Positions 12,569-21,564 of a stretch of 64,000 nucleotides of DNA are shown piece after piece. The DNA is from Planctellipticum variicoloris (GTDB lineage: Bacteria; Planctomycetota; Planctomycetia; Planctomycetales; Planctomycetaceae). The first letter of the stretch is position 1. Every line of letters starts with the position of its first letter. Position numbers and translations under genes: made by a program. The DNA is taken from assembly GCF_030622045.1 (NCBI RefSeq), contig NZ_CP130886.1, positions 3,795,557 through 3,859,556 on the forward strand. The letters run 5' to 3'. The notes below the pieces were generated by a model, which worked only from the letters and a program-made list of their open reading frames with translations, was not told where the DNA came from and did no database searches.

Positions 12569-12772
12569 CTGCTCCCTTCCGAACCGCTTGCCCGCCTGAA
12601 TGATCCGTGGATTGAGGAATCCTACCGCGACGCATGAAGATTGAGAAGTATGTCCGCGGACGCCGCGGGACGTCCCCAGGCCGATTCCCGCGCCGCGGGC
12701 GATTGAACCTCGTCGCCTTCATCGGTAGCATTCGCAGGAGAATTCAATCTCTCCTGCCGGGCACTGGTTGTC

Positions 12773-13741
12773 ATGCCTGCCGATTCCGACTCTCCGGCCT
12801 CCTGGTCCCGGCCGCATGTCCTGGGCCTGCAGGAACTTTCCGCGACGGAAATCACCTGCATTCTCGATCGGGCCGCGGAGTTCAAGCAGCTCTCGACCGA
12901 GGGAGAAACTCGCCTTTCAATCCTGAAAGGAATCACCGTCGGCAACCTGTTTTTCGAACCCTCGACGCGTACGAAAACCAGTTTCAGCCTGGCGGCGAAG
13001 CGGCTGGGGGCCGACACGGTCGACTTCGCTGCTGCCGGCAGCAGCCTCAGCAAGGGCGAAACATTCATTGACACCGCCCGCAACATTGAGGCGATGGGCG
13101 TCTCGACAATGGTCGTCCGCCACAGCACCTCCGGCGCTCCGCACGTCCTCTCCCGGAACCTGCGGGCCTCGGTCATCAACGCCGGCGACGGGACCCACGA
13201 ACATCCCACGCAGGGACTGCTGGATCTCTTTACGATCCGGCAGCATCGCGGCTCCCTGGAGGGGCTGACGGTGGCTCTCGTCGGCGACATCCTCCACAGC
13301 CGCGTCGCCCGGTCCAACATCTGGGGTCTCAAGAAGCTCGGCGCCCGCGTGATCGTCTGCGGGCCGGCGACGCTGATTCCTCCGCGGGTCGAAGCGATGG
13401 GCGTCGAAATCAGCGACGACCTCGATGCGATTCTGCCGGAGCTGGACTGCATCAACCTGCTGCGGATTCAGGCCGAGCGCCAGCGCAGTGCGTTCTTTCC
13501 TTCGATCTACGAATACGCCCACTTCTTCGGGATGAACGGCGACCGCGTCCGCCGCGGAAAAGACGACCTGCTGATCCTGGCGCCGGGGCCGATCAATCGC
13601 GGAGTGGAACTGACGCCCGACGTCGCCGACGGGCCGAACAGCGTCATTCTGGATCAGGTGACGAACGGACTGTTCGTCCGGATGGCCTGCCTGGCTCTGA
13701 CTCACGAAGCCGCGACGCGCGGGAAAGGGGGTCCGGCATGA
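12773..13741 (+). CDS. pyrB: Aspartate carbamoyltransferase catalytic chain
   Basis: This enzyme catalyses the first committed step of pyrimidine synthesis, joining carbamoyl phosphate and aspartate. The 322-residue chain has the carbamoyl-phosphate motif [11 protein letters not shown] (about 61-71), the 80s loop with [24 protein letters not shown], and the aspartate-domain motif [12 protein letters not shown]. All expected catalytic residues appear to be present. The stop overlaps the start of the dihydroorotase-like gene by four bases (ATGA), implying coupled translation and a PyrB-PyrC' complex as in Pseudomonas. No pyrI regulatory chain gene is adjacent. Confidence 0.97.
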   Translation: MPADSDSPASWSRPHVLGLQELSATEITCILDRAAEFKQLSTEGETRLSILKGITVGNLFFEPSTRTKTSFSLAAKRLGADTVDFAAAGSSLSKGETFIDTARNIEAMGVSTMVVRHSTSGAPHVLSRNLRASVINAGDGTHEHPTQGLLDLFTIRQHRGSLEGLTVALVGDILHSRVARSNIWGLKKLGARVIVCGPATLIPPRVEAMGVEISDDLDAILPELDCINLLRIQAERQRSAFFPSIYEYAHFFGMNGDRVRRGKDDLLILAPGPINRGVELTPDVADGPNSVILDQVTNGLFVRMACLALTHEAATRGKGGPA

Positions 13742-15015
13742 GCTCCCTGCTGCTCAAGAACGGCCGCGTGATCGATCCCGCCCGCCAACTCGACGCCGTG
13801 ACCGACGTTCTGATCCTCGACGGTCGAATCGCAGAAGTCGGCACATATGCGGGCCACGCGGACGAAGTGCTCGATTGCACGCGGCAGATCGTCTGTCCGG
13901 GGTTGATCGATACCCACGTCGGCATTCGCGACCCGGGGTTCGAAGAAGACGAAACCACGGCGACGGCAACCGCAGCGGCCCTGGCGGGGGGCTTCACGAG
14001 CATCGGCGCAATGCCGGATACACATCCTCCCGTCGACAACGCGGCGGCGGCCGAATACGTCGTGCTGCAGGCGGCTCGCGCCCGGCAGTGCCGGGTCTAT
14101 CCCCTCGGGGCCGTGACGCGCGACCACGCCGGACAGGAACTGGCCGACCTCGGCCAGCTCGCCCGCAGCGGCGCCGTCGCCTTTACCGACGCCAAAACGC
14201 CGATCGCCAGTGCAGAGATCATGCGGCGGGCGCTCGAATACTCGCGAATGTTCCGCTGTCCGGTCTTTTCGCATCCGCAGGACCCGACGCTGACGGCGGG
14301 CGGCGTCATGCACGAGGGACTGCACTCAACGCTGCTCGGCCTGCGCGGCATGCCGGCGGCGGCCGAGGCGATCCTGGTCGGTCGCGACATCGCCCTGGCC
14401 GAACTGACCGGCGGGCGCGTCCACTTGATGTGCATCAGCACGCGTCACGCTGTCGAACAGATCCGCCGGGCCAGACAGGCGGGGTTACGGGTGACGGCCG
14501 ATGTCACGCCGCATCATCTGACGCTGACCGACGAATCGCTCAGTTCGTACAGTTCGCAGTACAAAGTCGACCCGCCGCTCCGCAGCGCCGAGCACATCGA
14601 GGCGCTGATCGCCGGGCTGCAGGATGGCACGATCGACGCGATTTCCGCCGATCATCAGCCGTTCGCCGCCGAGAAGAAGGACCGCGAGCTCGACCAGGTC
14701 CCCTTCGGCATCGTCGGACTGGAGACGCTGCTGCCGATCTGCATCCGGGCGCTGGTCGAACCGGGGCACCTGACGTGGCTGCAGTTCATCGCTCGCCTGA
14801 CGACCGGCCCGGCCCGGATTCTGGGAATCGAGCGTGGTACACTGGCCCCCGGCGCCGAGGCGGACGTGACCATCATCCATCCGGATCACGCCTGGACGAT
14901 CGACCCGAGTCGCTTCCGTTCCCGCAGCCGAAATACGCCGTTCGGCGGCTGGCAGGTCCGCGGACGGGCTCAGACCGTGCTGGTCGGAGGCGAAATCCGC
15001 TACCGGGCGAGCTGA
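13738..15015 (+). CDS. Dihydroorotase-like protein with degenerate zinc site (probable PyrC'/PyrX)
   Basis: This 425-residue amidohydrolase-fold protein matches class I dihydroorotase along its length, but key positions differ. The family HxH zinc motif reads [10 protein letters not shown] (residues 58-67), so the second His is Gly. The HxxHxS motif reads VHLMCIST, so another expected ligand His is Cys232. The TDHAPH loop reads ADHQPF, keeping the Asp. His179, Asp151 and VTPHH remain. Loss of two ligands suggests an inactive subunit, as in pseudomonad pyrBC', where a non-catalytic dihydroorotase homologue is needed to assemble aspartate carbamoyltransferase. The four-base overlap with pyrB supports this. 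Unusual retained activity cannot be excluded. Confidence 0.85.
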   Translation: MSSLLLKNGRVIDPARQLDAVTDVLILDGRIAEVGTYAGHADEVLDCTRQIVCPGLIDTHVGIRDPGFEEDETTATATAAALAGGFTSIGAMPDTHPPVDNAAAAEYVVLQAARARQCRVYPLGAVTRDHAGQELADLGQLARSGAVAFTDAKTPIASAEIMRRALEYSRMFRCPVFSHPQDPTLTAGGVMHEGLHSTLLGLRGMPAAAEAILVGRDIALAELTGGRVHLMCISTRHAVEQIRRARQAGLRVTADVTPHHLTLTDESLSSYSSQYKVDPPLRSAEHIEALIAGLQDGTIDAISADHQPFAAEKKDRELDQVPFGIVGLETLLPICIRALVEPGHLTWLQFIARLTTGPARILGIERGTLAPGAEADVTIIHPDHAWTIDPSRFRSRSRNTPFGGWQVRGRAQTVLVGGEIRYRAS

Positions 15016-15060
15016 GTGAGCCAACTGCAGAGTGCCAGAGAAAAGCCATCCACCATCCAC

Positions 15061-15085
15061 TGACCACTGACCACTGACCACTGAC
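15061..15085. repeat. Tandem TGACCAC heptamers in intergenic spacer
   Basis: Three perfect TGACCAC units and a partial fourth follow a CCATCCACCATCCAC lead-in, between pyrC' and the NYN-domain gene. The pattern is a recurrent low-complexity spacer in planctomycetes, as I recall, and has no known function. Confidence 0.85.
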
Positions 15086-15124
15086 AAAAGGACGACCACC
15101 AAAGTCCTCCATACCCGATTCTCT

Positions 15125-15136
15125 GAAGGAAGGAGG
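15125..15136 (+). promoter_or_regulatory. Strong ribosome-binding site that points to an AUC start
   Basis: GAAGGAAGGAGG lies five bases before ATC at 15142. An in-frame TGA at 15124-15126 rules out any upstream start, and no ATG, GTG or TTG occurs before 15178. Confidence 0.7.
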
Positions 15137-15141
15137 TTCCC

Positions 15142-15813
15142 ATCGCGACGCCCTTCCTCATTCTCGACGGCTATAACTTGCTGCATGCCGCGGGGCTGGC
15201 CCGGCTGAAATATGGCGTCGGCGACCTGGGTCGGCAGCGCACGCGGTTGCTGGCCAGGATCTCCGAGAAACTCAGTCCGGAAGAGCAAACTCGTTGTACG
15301 GTGGTGTTTGACGCTCGCGAGCCTCCGCCGGATGCGAATCCTCACCAGCGGCATCAGCAGATCACGGTGCTGTTTGCCCCGGACAGCGGCGACGCCGACG
15401 AAATGATCGAAGAACTGATCCGTCGGCACCCGTCGCCGCGCCAGCTCGTGGTCGTTTCGAGCGATCATCGGCTGCAGAAGGCGGTGCTGAGACGCAGCGG
15501 CAAGGCGGTCGACAGCGAGGTCTGGCTGCATCAGCTCGACCGCCGCCCCCGCGCGGGCAGCAACCCGGCACCGGCGCCGGCGGTCGATCCCAGACGCGCC
15601 GTCGACGACTGGCAGCAGGAATTCGGCGAGTTCAACGTGGACGAACTGGCCGCCGAAGTCGCCGCAGAGTCCTCCGACGCCGCGCCGAAGGAGGACTGGG
15701 ACCGGCACGTGGATTTGCTGGAGAGGCAGCTCGGCAACCCTGCGGAACTGGAACGCTGGCTGGACGATTCCCGGACAAAGAGTCCGCGCCGACAGGCGCC
15801 GCCCCCCGGATGA
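15142..15813 (+). CDS. NYN-domain (YacP-like) ribonuclease, probable ATC start
   Basis: The 223-residue product begins ATPFLILDGYNLLHAAG after the initiator. This is the first strand and conserved metal-binding Asp of NYN/PIN-like YacP nucleases, which act on RNA. A second conserved acidic cluster lies in DSGDADEMIEELI, followed by VVVSSDHRLQKAV, also typical. The C-terminal third is an unassigned acidic helical tail. The earliest standard start is TTG at 15178, but that would remove the LDGYN motif. The only codon placed well for the strong ribosome-binding site is ATC at 15142. Rare AUC/AUU starts are known in bacteria. Sequencing error at this codon is the alternative. Confidence 0.8.
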   Translation: MATPFLILDGYNLLHAAGLARLKYGVGDLGRQRTRLLARISEKLSPEEQTRCTVVFDAREPPPDANPHQRHQQITVLFAPDSGDADEMIEELIRRHPSPRQLVVVSSDHRLQKAVLRRSGKAVDSEVWLHQLDRRPRAGSNPAPAPAVDPRRAVDDWQQEFGEFNVDELAAEVAAESSDAAPKEDWDRHVDLLERQLGNPAELERWLDDSRTKSPRRQAPPPG

Positions 15814-16012
15814 GCAGTTCGGAAATGACCGGAATGCTGAATTGCGGGGACGCGAAGTCTGGGAAAACCCGCCGATTTTCGCGCTGGAACGGGGATCTGC
15901 GGTTTGACGGAATGTCTTCAGTTCTCCAGAATTGACGTTCAGGTTCCGTCGTCCAGTGCAGCGCGGCATTCCGGCAGCGGCCGCCCATCCTTCTAACTTC
16001 GAGCGACTGCGA

Positions 16013-16846
16013 ATGGATCTTCCAATGACGAAGTCCGGTCACGTCTGGCGTTGGGCCGGTCTGAGCCTGGTAGTGTCCCTGGCCGTCGGCTGCGGCTACG
16101 AAGAGTACAACGCGCGTCTCGCCGAAACGGCGAAGTATTTCGCCTACCAGGAAAAGATGAATTCCAACCTGGCGGCGCCGGTGCGCGAAACTCCGATCGA
16201 AGAAATCCGCCTGCCGCTGCAATTCGCCGCCCTTCCCAAACCGAAGCCGCCGGCGAAGCGTGAAGACGGAACGACTCCGGATGAAGAGCCGTTCGATCCC
16301 CGCCAGCCCAACTACGTGAACGTCACGCTGCCGGGACTCGCCGCCGCCTGGCAGGCGCCGATCGACACGCTGGTGGACGGGAAGCCCGAGAAGCGTCCGG
16401 GCTACATTTACGCCCTCTCGAACTACTGGATGTTCGTGACGGGACAGACTGAGCTGGCCCCCCTCTTCACCCGGGATACCCGTCGATTGATCGCCGCGAC
16501 GTTCGGCACGGTGATCACCGACCCGGACGGCGTCGGCGACCGGGAGAGCTATCCGCGGGCCGCCCAGTACACCACGCCGGTTCCGTACGACGTGACGCGC
16601 CTCAATCCGGAAATGCTGATCAGCGACGTCCGCTACACGGTGGAGCTGTTTGCGCATCAGGAGGGAGATATCCATCTCATCCTGATGGTCGTGCTGCCGC
16701 GCGACGCCGACCTGCAGCACTCACGCCTCAACGAGCGCATTCCGCTGATGCTGGAAACGCTGAAGCTCTCCAACAAGAAGCCTTCAGCTCCGCCGGCGAA
16801 AGGGGGCGCCACTCCGGCCCCCGCGCAGCCCGCCGCCTCGTTCTGA
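16013..16846 (+). CDS. Lipoprotein, hypothetical
   Basis: The product has 277 residues starting at ATG 16013 (ATG 16025 is also possible). Residues around 17-31 form a hydrophobic signal ending in LAVGC, a lipobox, so the mature protein should be lipid-anchored at Cys. The body is soluble, with a Pro/Lys-rich linker near residues 75-95, and the extreme C-terminus is Ala/Pro-rich. I recognise no domain. It stands alone and is convergent with the enolase-superfamily gene, 42 bases away. An envelope role is inferred only from the lipobox. Confidence 0.75.
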   Translation: MDLPMTKSGHVWRWAGLSLVVSLAVGCGYEEYNARLAETAKYFAYQEKMNSNLAAPVRETPIEEIRLPLQFAALPKPKPPAKREDGTTPDEEPFDPRQPNYVNVTLPGLAAAWQAPIDTLVDGKPEKRPGYIYALSNYWMFVTGQTELAPLFTRDTRRLIAATFGTVITDPDGVGDRESYPRAAQYTTPVPYDVTRLNPEMLISDVRYTVELFAHQEGDIHLILMVVLPRDADLQHSRLNERIPLMLETLKLSNKKPSAPPAKGGATPAPAQPAASF

Positions 16847-16888
16847 ACGGCGCAATCTCGGGTCAACCGGCGCACTCGGGACGTTCCG

Positions 16889-18145
16889 TCAAACGGCATA
16901 CCGGCGCACGACCTCCTCGCGAATCTGAATTCCCAGTCCGGGCGCGGTCGGGACCGCAATCGCTCCGTCCGCCTCAACGACAATCGGCGATTCGACAATC
17001 TCCGTCCTCCACGGATTCTCCGACTGGTCGTATTCGACCATGGGCGTGTCCGTCGGCAGGCCCCAGTGAGGATCGGGAAGCAACGACACCAGGTGCGTCG
17101 TGGCGGCGATGAGGATTGCGCCGCCCCAGCAGTGCGGCAGACAGGTGACTCCGGCAAGGGACGCCATCTCCGCAATGAACAGGACCTCGCCGATGCCGCT
17201 GCAGAGGCTGACATCGGGCTGAATGATGTGAAACGTCCCCCGGTCGATCAGTTCGCGCGCCGAGGCGCGGGTATCGAGCCCCTCGCCCCCGGCGAGCGGC
17301 AAAGGAAGCTTCGCCCGCAGCTCTTCGTAGCCGGCGTACTTTGGCGACTGCGGCAACGGCTCTTCGAAGAAGTCGAACTCCAGCTCGTGAAGCACTTCTC
17401 CCATCCGCAGCGCGCTGCCGAGCGTGTAGGCCGCATTGCCGTCGACCATCAGCCGCACATCGGGACCGACCGCCTTGCGGACGGAACGGGCGACGGCAGC
17501 CTCGCGCGCGACCGAGTATCGCCCGAGTCGCATCTTCAGAGCGCGAAATCCGGCGTTGACAAGCTGCTCGGCCTCGCGAGGAAACAACGTTTCCGGTTCT
17601 TCGCCTTCGACATAATTCATAGCCGACGCGTAGGCCGGGACGCGGTCCCGCAATCGACCGCCGAAAAGTTCGGCGACGGGCAATTCCAGCATCTTGCCGC
17701 GCAGGTCGTTCAGGGCGATATCGAGTCCGCCGACGGCGAGCGGCTGGCCGAAATTGGCCCCCCACAGCATTCGCGTGAGCTTGCGATGTTCGAGGGGGTT
17801 CTGCCCGATCAGCTTCGGCGCCAGGTTGTCGTCGATGGCCCCTTTCGTACCGCTCACCGAAGCCGTTTCTCCCCAGCCGACGAGCCCGGTATCCGTCTCG
17901 ATTTTGACCAGCAGGGTCGAGCGCGTTTTGTCGAGGGGAACCGAGACCGACACGCCGAAGGCGCGCTTGAGCTGCGTCCGCAGCAGAAAGGTCTCGACGC
18001 GCGTGATTTTCGCCTGCGGCAGTCCGGATTCGTTCCGGGCGTCGTGAGCAGCCCCCTGCCGCGACCACCCCAGCCCGGCAGCGCCAGCCGCGCCGAATGT
18101 CGCCCCCAGAAACCCGCGACGCGATGAAGGCGAGGTCGCAGCCAT
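16889..18145 (-). CDS. Tat-exported enolase-superfamily enzyme (mandelate racemase/dehydratase type)
   Basis: The 418-residue protein starts with a twin-arginine signal (SSRRGFLGATFGAAG). The mature part has the N-terminal capping domain and a TIM barrel with the superfamily metal ligands Asp in VDGNAAY, Glu in FFEEPLPQ and Glu in GGEGLD. A KMR segment (RALKMRLG) sits where the KxK base usually lies. A C-terminal Asp in IIQPDVSL and His in LPHCWGG resemble the His-Asp dyad of mandelate racemase and sugar-acid dehydratases. The substrate is unknown; an acid sugar is plausible. ATG 18145 is backed by GGGGAG. Export of this superfamily is uncommon. Confidence 0.85.
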   Translation of the reverse strand: MAATSPSSRRGFLGATFGAAGAAGLGWSRQGAAHDARNESGLPQAKITRVETFLLRTQLKRAFGVSVSVPLDKTRSTLLVKIETDTGLVGWGETASVSGTKGAIDDNLAPKLIGQNPLEHRKLTRMLWGANFGQPLAVGGLDIALNDLRGKMLELPVAELFGGRLRDRVPAYASAMNYVEGEEPETLFPREAEQLVNAGFRALKMRLGRYSVAREAAVARSVRKAVGPDVRLMVDGNAAYTLGSALRMGEVLHELEFDFFEEPLPQSPKYAGYEELRAKLPLPLAGGEGLDTRASARELIDRGTFHIIQPDVSLCSGIGEVLFIAEMASLAGVTCLPHCWGGAILIAATTHLVSLLPDPHWGLPTDTPMVEYDQSENPWRTEIVESPIVVEADGAIAVPTAPGLGIQIREEVVRRYAV

Positions 18146-18395
18146 CAGCAGGACTCCCCAAAGATCTTGACGCGCCGCCGGAGACTCGAAGGCGGGCGTG
18201 GAAGCCGCCAGCGTAAGGGGGGCGTCGCTCCATTGCCAGTAAATGCGCCGCGCAGCGCGCCAATCGACCGCGAATCCCGTCGAACGAGGGTGCGAGCGGA
18301 AACGAACTCGCCGGATCGCAGGGCTGCGACCCGGTGAGCGTTTTTCGCTGATGGAGGAAGACAGGGAAGAGCCGTCTCGGCGGCGGCCGACTCGC

Positions 18396-21080
18396 TCAGC
18401 TCGCCTTTTTCTTTTTCGCGGCCTTCTTCTTGACGGGCTTGTCGCCGGCGGCTTTGGCCGAGGCTTTTTTCGGGGCGGCTTTGGCCGAGCGGCCGCCGCG
18501 TCCCTTCTTGGGGCTCCCCTTGGCCGCCCGCTCGGCAATCAACGTGACGGCTTCTTCGAGCGTCAGCGTCATGGGATCCTTGTCCTTGGGAATTGTGGCG
18601 TTGACCTTCCCGTGCTTCACGTACGCGCCATAGCGGCCTTCGAACACGCCGATCATTTCGTTGTCGGCGGGATGCTTGCCGATTTCCCGCATCGGGGTGA
18701 CTGCGGCCTTGGCGCGCGCCTGCGAGAGCAGTTCGACGGCCTTGGGCAGATCGACGGTCAACACGTCGTCCTCTTTGCCGAGCGACTTGTACGTCTTTTC
18801 GTGCAGCACGTAAGGACCGTACATCCCGATGCCGGCTTTGACGACGTGTCCGGTTTCCGGGTGGTTGCCCAGCGTCCGGGGCAGATGCAGGTAGGCCAGC
18901 GCGTCCGCCAGCGTCACAGACTGCGGATCTCTGTTCTTGGGAATCGAAACCCGTCGGGGCTTGGCTTCGCCGTCGCGGACTTCCCCGAGCTGCAGATACG
19001 GGCCGTAGGGACCGACGAGAATGAAGATCGAATGGCCGGTGTCCGGGTCGATTCCGAGCGACTGCGGCCCCGCCTTTTTCATCTCGATCAGCTTCGTCGC
19101 CATCTCGTCGGTAATGTCCGCCGGGGCGATGTCGTCGGGAATGGACGCGGTGACGGGCTGTCCGTCGTGCTCGGTCTCGAAGTACGGCCCATACCGCCCG
19201 ACCCGAACTTTGGGTCCCAGCCCTTCGAGCGTCAAGGTGCATGCGGTGCGAGGATCGATCGACCCTTCTTTGTCACGGACCTGCCCGTCCAGACCGACTT
19301 CGCCCGAGTAAAACTGCTTGAGATAGGGGAGCCGCTCCGCTTCGCCGCCGGCGATGTCGTCGAGCGTCTGCTCCATCTTGGCCGTGAAGCTCAGGTCGAC
19401 CAGATTCGGGAAATAGTCCTCGAGCAGACGGGTTACGGCCAGCGCCGTAAACGTCGGCACGAGCTGATTACCGACTTTGCGCACGTACCCACGGTCCTGA
19501 ATGGTTCCGATGATCGTCGCGTAGGTACTGGGACGTCCGATCCCCTCGGCTTCGAGCGTTCGCACCAGCGTCGCTTCCGTATATCGCGCCGGAGGTTTCG
19601 TCTCGTGACCGACGGAGGCCAGCTCGCTGCAGTTCAGGGCGTCCTTCTCGTTCAACGGAGGCAGCGCGGCTTCCGTATCGTCGAGCGCCGCCTCGGGGTC
19701 GTCGACTCCTTCCACGTACGCCCGGAAGAAGCCCGGGAATTCGACGTGCCGGCCGGTCGCGCGGAATTCCGCGTCGGCCGCCTGGATTGTCACCGTCTGG
19801 AACCGCAGGCGGGCCTCGGCCATCTGCGTGGCGACGGTGCGTTTCCAGATCATCGCGTACAGCACGGCCTCGCGCCCGCTGAGTCCGTGTTCTTCGGCGG
19901 TTTTCATTTCCTTGCCAGCGGGGCGGATGGCTTCGTGAGCCTCCTGGGCGTTCTTGGCCTTGTTGGTGAACTGCCGGACTTCCGGGCTGAGATACTCCTT
20001 GCCATACCGCTGTTCGACGCATGACCGGGAGGCCCCGATCGCCTCCTGCGACAGATTGACGCTGTCGGTACGCATGTAGGTGATGTAGCCGTCCTCGTAG
20101 AGCCGCTGCGCCACCTGCATCGTCTCGCGGGCCGACAGATTCAACTTGCGGTTGGCCTCCTGCTGGAGCGTACTCGTCGTAAACGGCGCGTACGGCTTGC
20201 GGGTCTGCATCCGCGTTTCAACGGTCGAAACGACCCAGGGCTGCCCGTCGAGCCGGCCTTCCAGGGATCGCGCGGCGGCTTCATCCAGCAACAGGACGTC
20301 GGCGTCGGGCTTCAGTCGGCCGGTGTTTTCGTCGAAGTCCCGTCCGCTGGCGACCCGTTTGCCTCCCACGGTGGCCAGAGCGGCATCGAACGTCGCGCCG
20401 CTCCGGGTGGCCAGCGTCGCCTTCAGGTCCCAGAACGAGCCCGACTTGAACGCCAGCCGCTCCAGTTCGCGCTGGACAATCACGCGGACCGCCACCGACT
20501 GCACCCGCCCTGCGGACAGACCGGGCGCAATTTTCTTCCAGAGCAGCGGGCTGAGGCGGTAGCCGTACAGTCGGTCGACCACGCGTCGCGTTTCCTGCGC
20601 CGCAACCAGATTTTCGTCGAGATCGCGCGTATGGCTGATCGCCTCGAGGATGGCCTCTTTGGTAATTTCCGAGAAGACCATCCGCTTGACCGGAACGCGA
20701 GGTTCGAGCAACTGGGCCAGGTGCCAGCCGATGCTCTCTCCCTCGCGGTCTTCGTCGGTTGCCAGAATGAGCTCGCTGGCGAGCTTCAAGTTGTCCTTCA
20801 GCTCTTTGACGAGCTTTTTCTTTTCCTTCGGGACGACGTAAAGCGGTGCGAAGTTGCCATCGACGTTGACCCCCAGATTCGACCACGGCTCCTTCTTCAG
20901 CTCCGGGGGAATCTCGGTGGCGCTCGCCGGCAGATCGCGCACGTGCCCCATACTCGCCTGGACGATGTAGTCCTTGCCGAGGTATTCGCCGATTTTTCGG
21001 GCTTTGGCCGGCGATTCGACGATCACCAGGCCCTTAATGCTCTTGCCTGCCACAACGATGGCCCTGAAAGGGGAAATCAC
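18396..21080 (-). CDS. topA: DNA topoisomerase I
   Basis: This type IA topoisomerase relaxes negative supercoils. The 894-residue chain starts with the Toprim domain (IVESPAKARKIGEYLG, and ATDEDREGESIGW with the acidic metal residues). The active-site Tyr lies in GRPSTYATII, in the central domain. After about residue 590 there are repeated C-terminal modules (VRVGRYGPYFE, LVGPYGPYLQ, KAGIGMYGPYV, EGRYGAYVK) in place of cysteine zinc ribbons, and a Lys/Ala-rich tail ends KKKAAKKKKAS. This repeat-tailed form is common outside enterobacteria. The start could also be a GTG about nine codons downstream. The gene stands alone. Confidence 0.97.
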   Translation of the reverse strand: MISPFRAIVVAGKSIKGLVIVESPAKARKIGEYLGKDYIVQASMGHVRDLPASATEIPPELKKEPWSNLGVNVDGNFAPLYVVPKEKKKLVKELKDNLKLASELILATDEDREGESIGWHLAQLLEPRVPVKRMVFSEITKEAILEAISHTRDLDENLVAAQETRRVVDRLYGYRLSPLLWKKIAPGLSAGRVQSVAVRVIVQRELERLAFKSGSFWDLKATLATRSGATFDAALATVGGKRVASGRDFDENTGRLKPDADVLLLDEAAARSLEGRLDGQPWVVSTVETRMQTRKPYAPFTTSTLQQEANRKLNLSARETMQVAQRLYEDGYITYMRTDSVNLSQEAIGASRSCVEQRYGKEYLSPEVRQFTNKAKNAQEAHEAIRPAGKEMKTAEEHGLSGREAVLYAMIWKRTVATQMAEARLRFQTVTIQAADAEFRATGRHVEFPGFFRAYVEGVDDPEAALDDTEAALPPLNEKDALNCSELASVGHETKPPARYTEATLVRTLEAEGIGRPSTYATIIGTIQDRGYVRKVGNQLVPTFTALAVTRLLEDYFPNLVDLSFTAKMEQTLDDIAGGEAERLPYLKQFYSGEVGLDGQVRDKEGSIDPRTACTLTLEGLGPKVRVGRYGPYFETEHDGQPVTASIPDDIAPADITDEMATKLIEMKKAGPQSLGIDPDTGHSIFILVGPYGPYLQLGEVRDGEAKPRRVSIPKNRDPQSVTLADALAYLHLPRTLGNHPETGHVVKAGIGMYGPYVLHEKTYKSLGKEDDVLTVDLPKAVELLSQARAKAAVTPMREIGKHPADNEMIGVFEGRYGAYVKHGKVNATIPKDKDPMTLTLEEAVTLIAERAAKGSPKKGRGGRSAKAAPKKASAKAAGDKPVKKKAAKKKKAS

Positions 21081-21564
21081 GCTTCAGATGATGGGAAACA
21101 AACCGCCAGGATGCGTTCACGCCGCCCTCCGCCGCATCGCACTGCCTCTCGGCCCTCTTTTCACCGCCGACCGTCCCCCCTCTCCGGACTTCCCCGCTTC
21201 CGGGAAACGGCACGAGTGCGGTGGCAGGTCCCGGACGGAGAAATCGAAGGGAAGAAAACAGTCTTTGACGGTCGATCGGTCGGCCCAAAGGGGCTGCGGC
21301 AGCCCGGAAAGCGCGACGAGTCAGTCTTCGCAAACCTCCGCCCGCAGGCCCCCGGCCTGTGATTCGGATGACGCGATCTCTTGTCGTCGGTTGACCTTGT
21401 GTCCGAACCCCGTCACATTACAATGCCGCGGATCGGCCACAGGTCGCTAAAAGACCCGGCCATCCATAAAGCATCTTTCGACGCCGTGTCAAGCGTTCCA
21501 TCGGCAAGTTGTCCGATGTCAGGGATGTGAAACTCCTCTTTCGGCTACGAGGTCAGGACGGCTC
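21081..21564. other. Divergent intergenic region, no gene seen
   Basis: These 484 bases lie between topA and the SurA-like gene, which are divergent, so promoters for both should be here. Plus-strand frames are basic, low-complexity and without family signatures. No RNA structure or repeat was noticed. Confidence 0.5.

Noticed and set aside
9845-12637. 930-residue open frame antisense to acnA
   Set aside because: Long antisense frames are expected opposite GC-rich genes; it shows no family motif and is Arg/His/Gly-rich, while acnA on the other strand is unmistakable.
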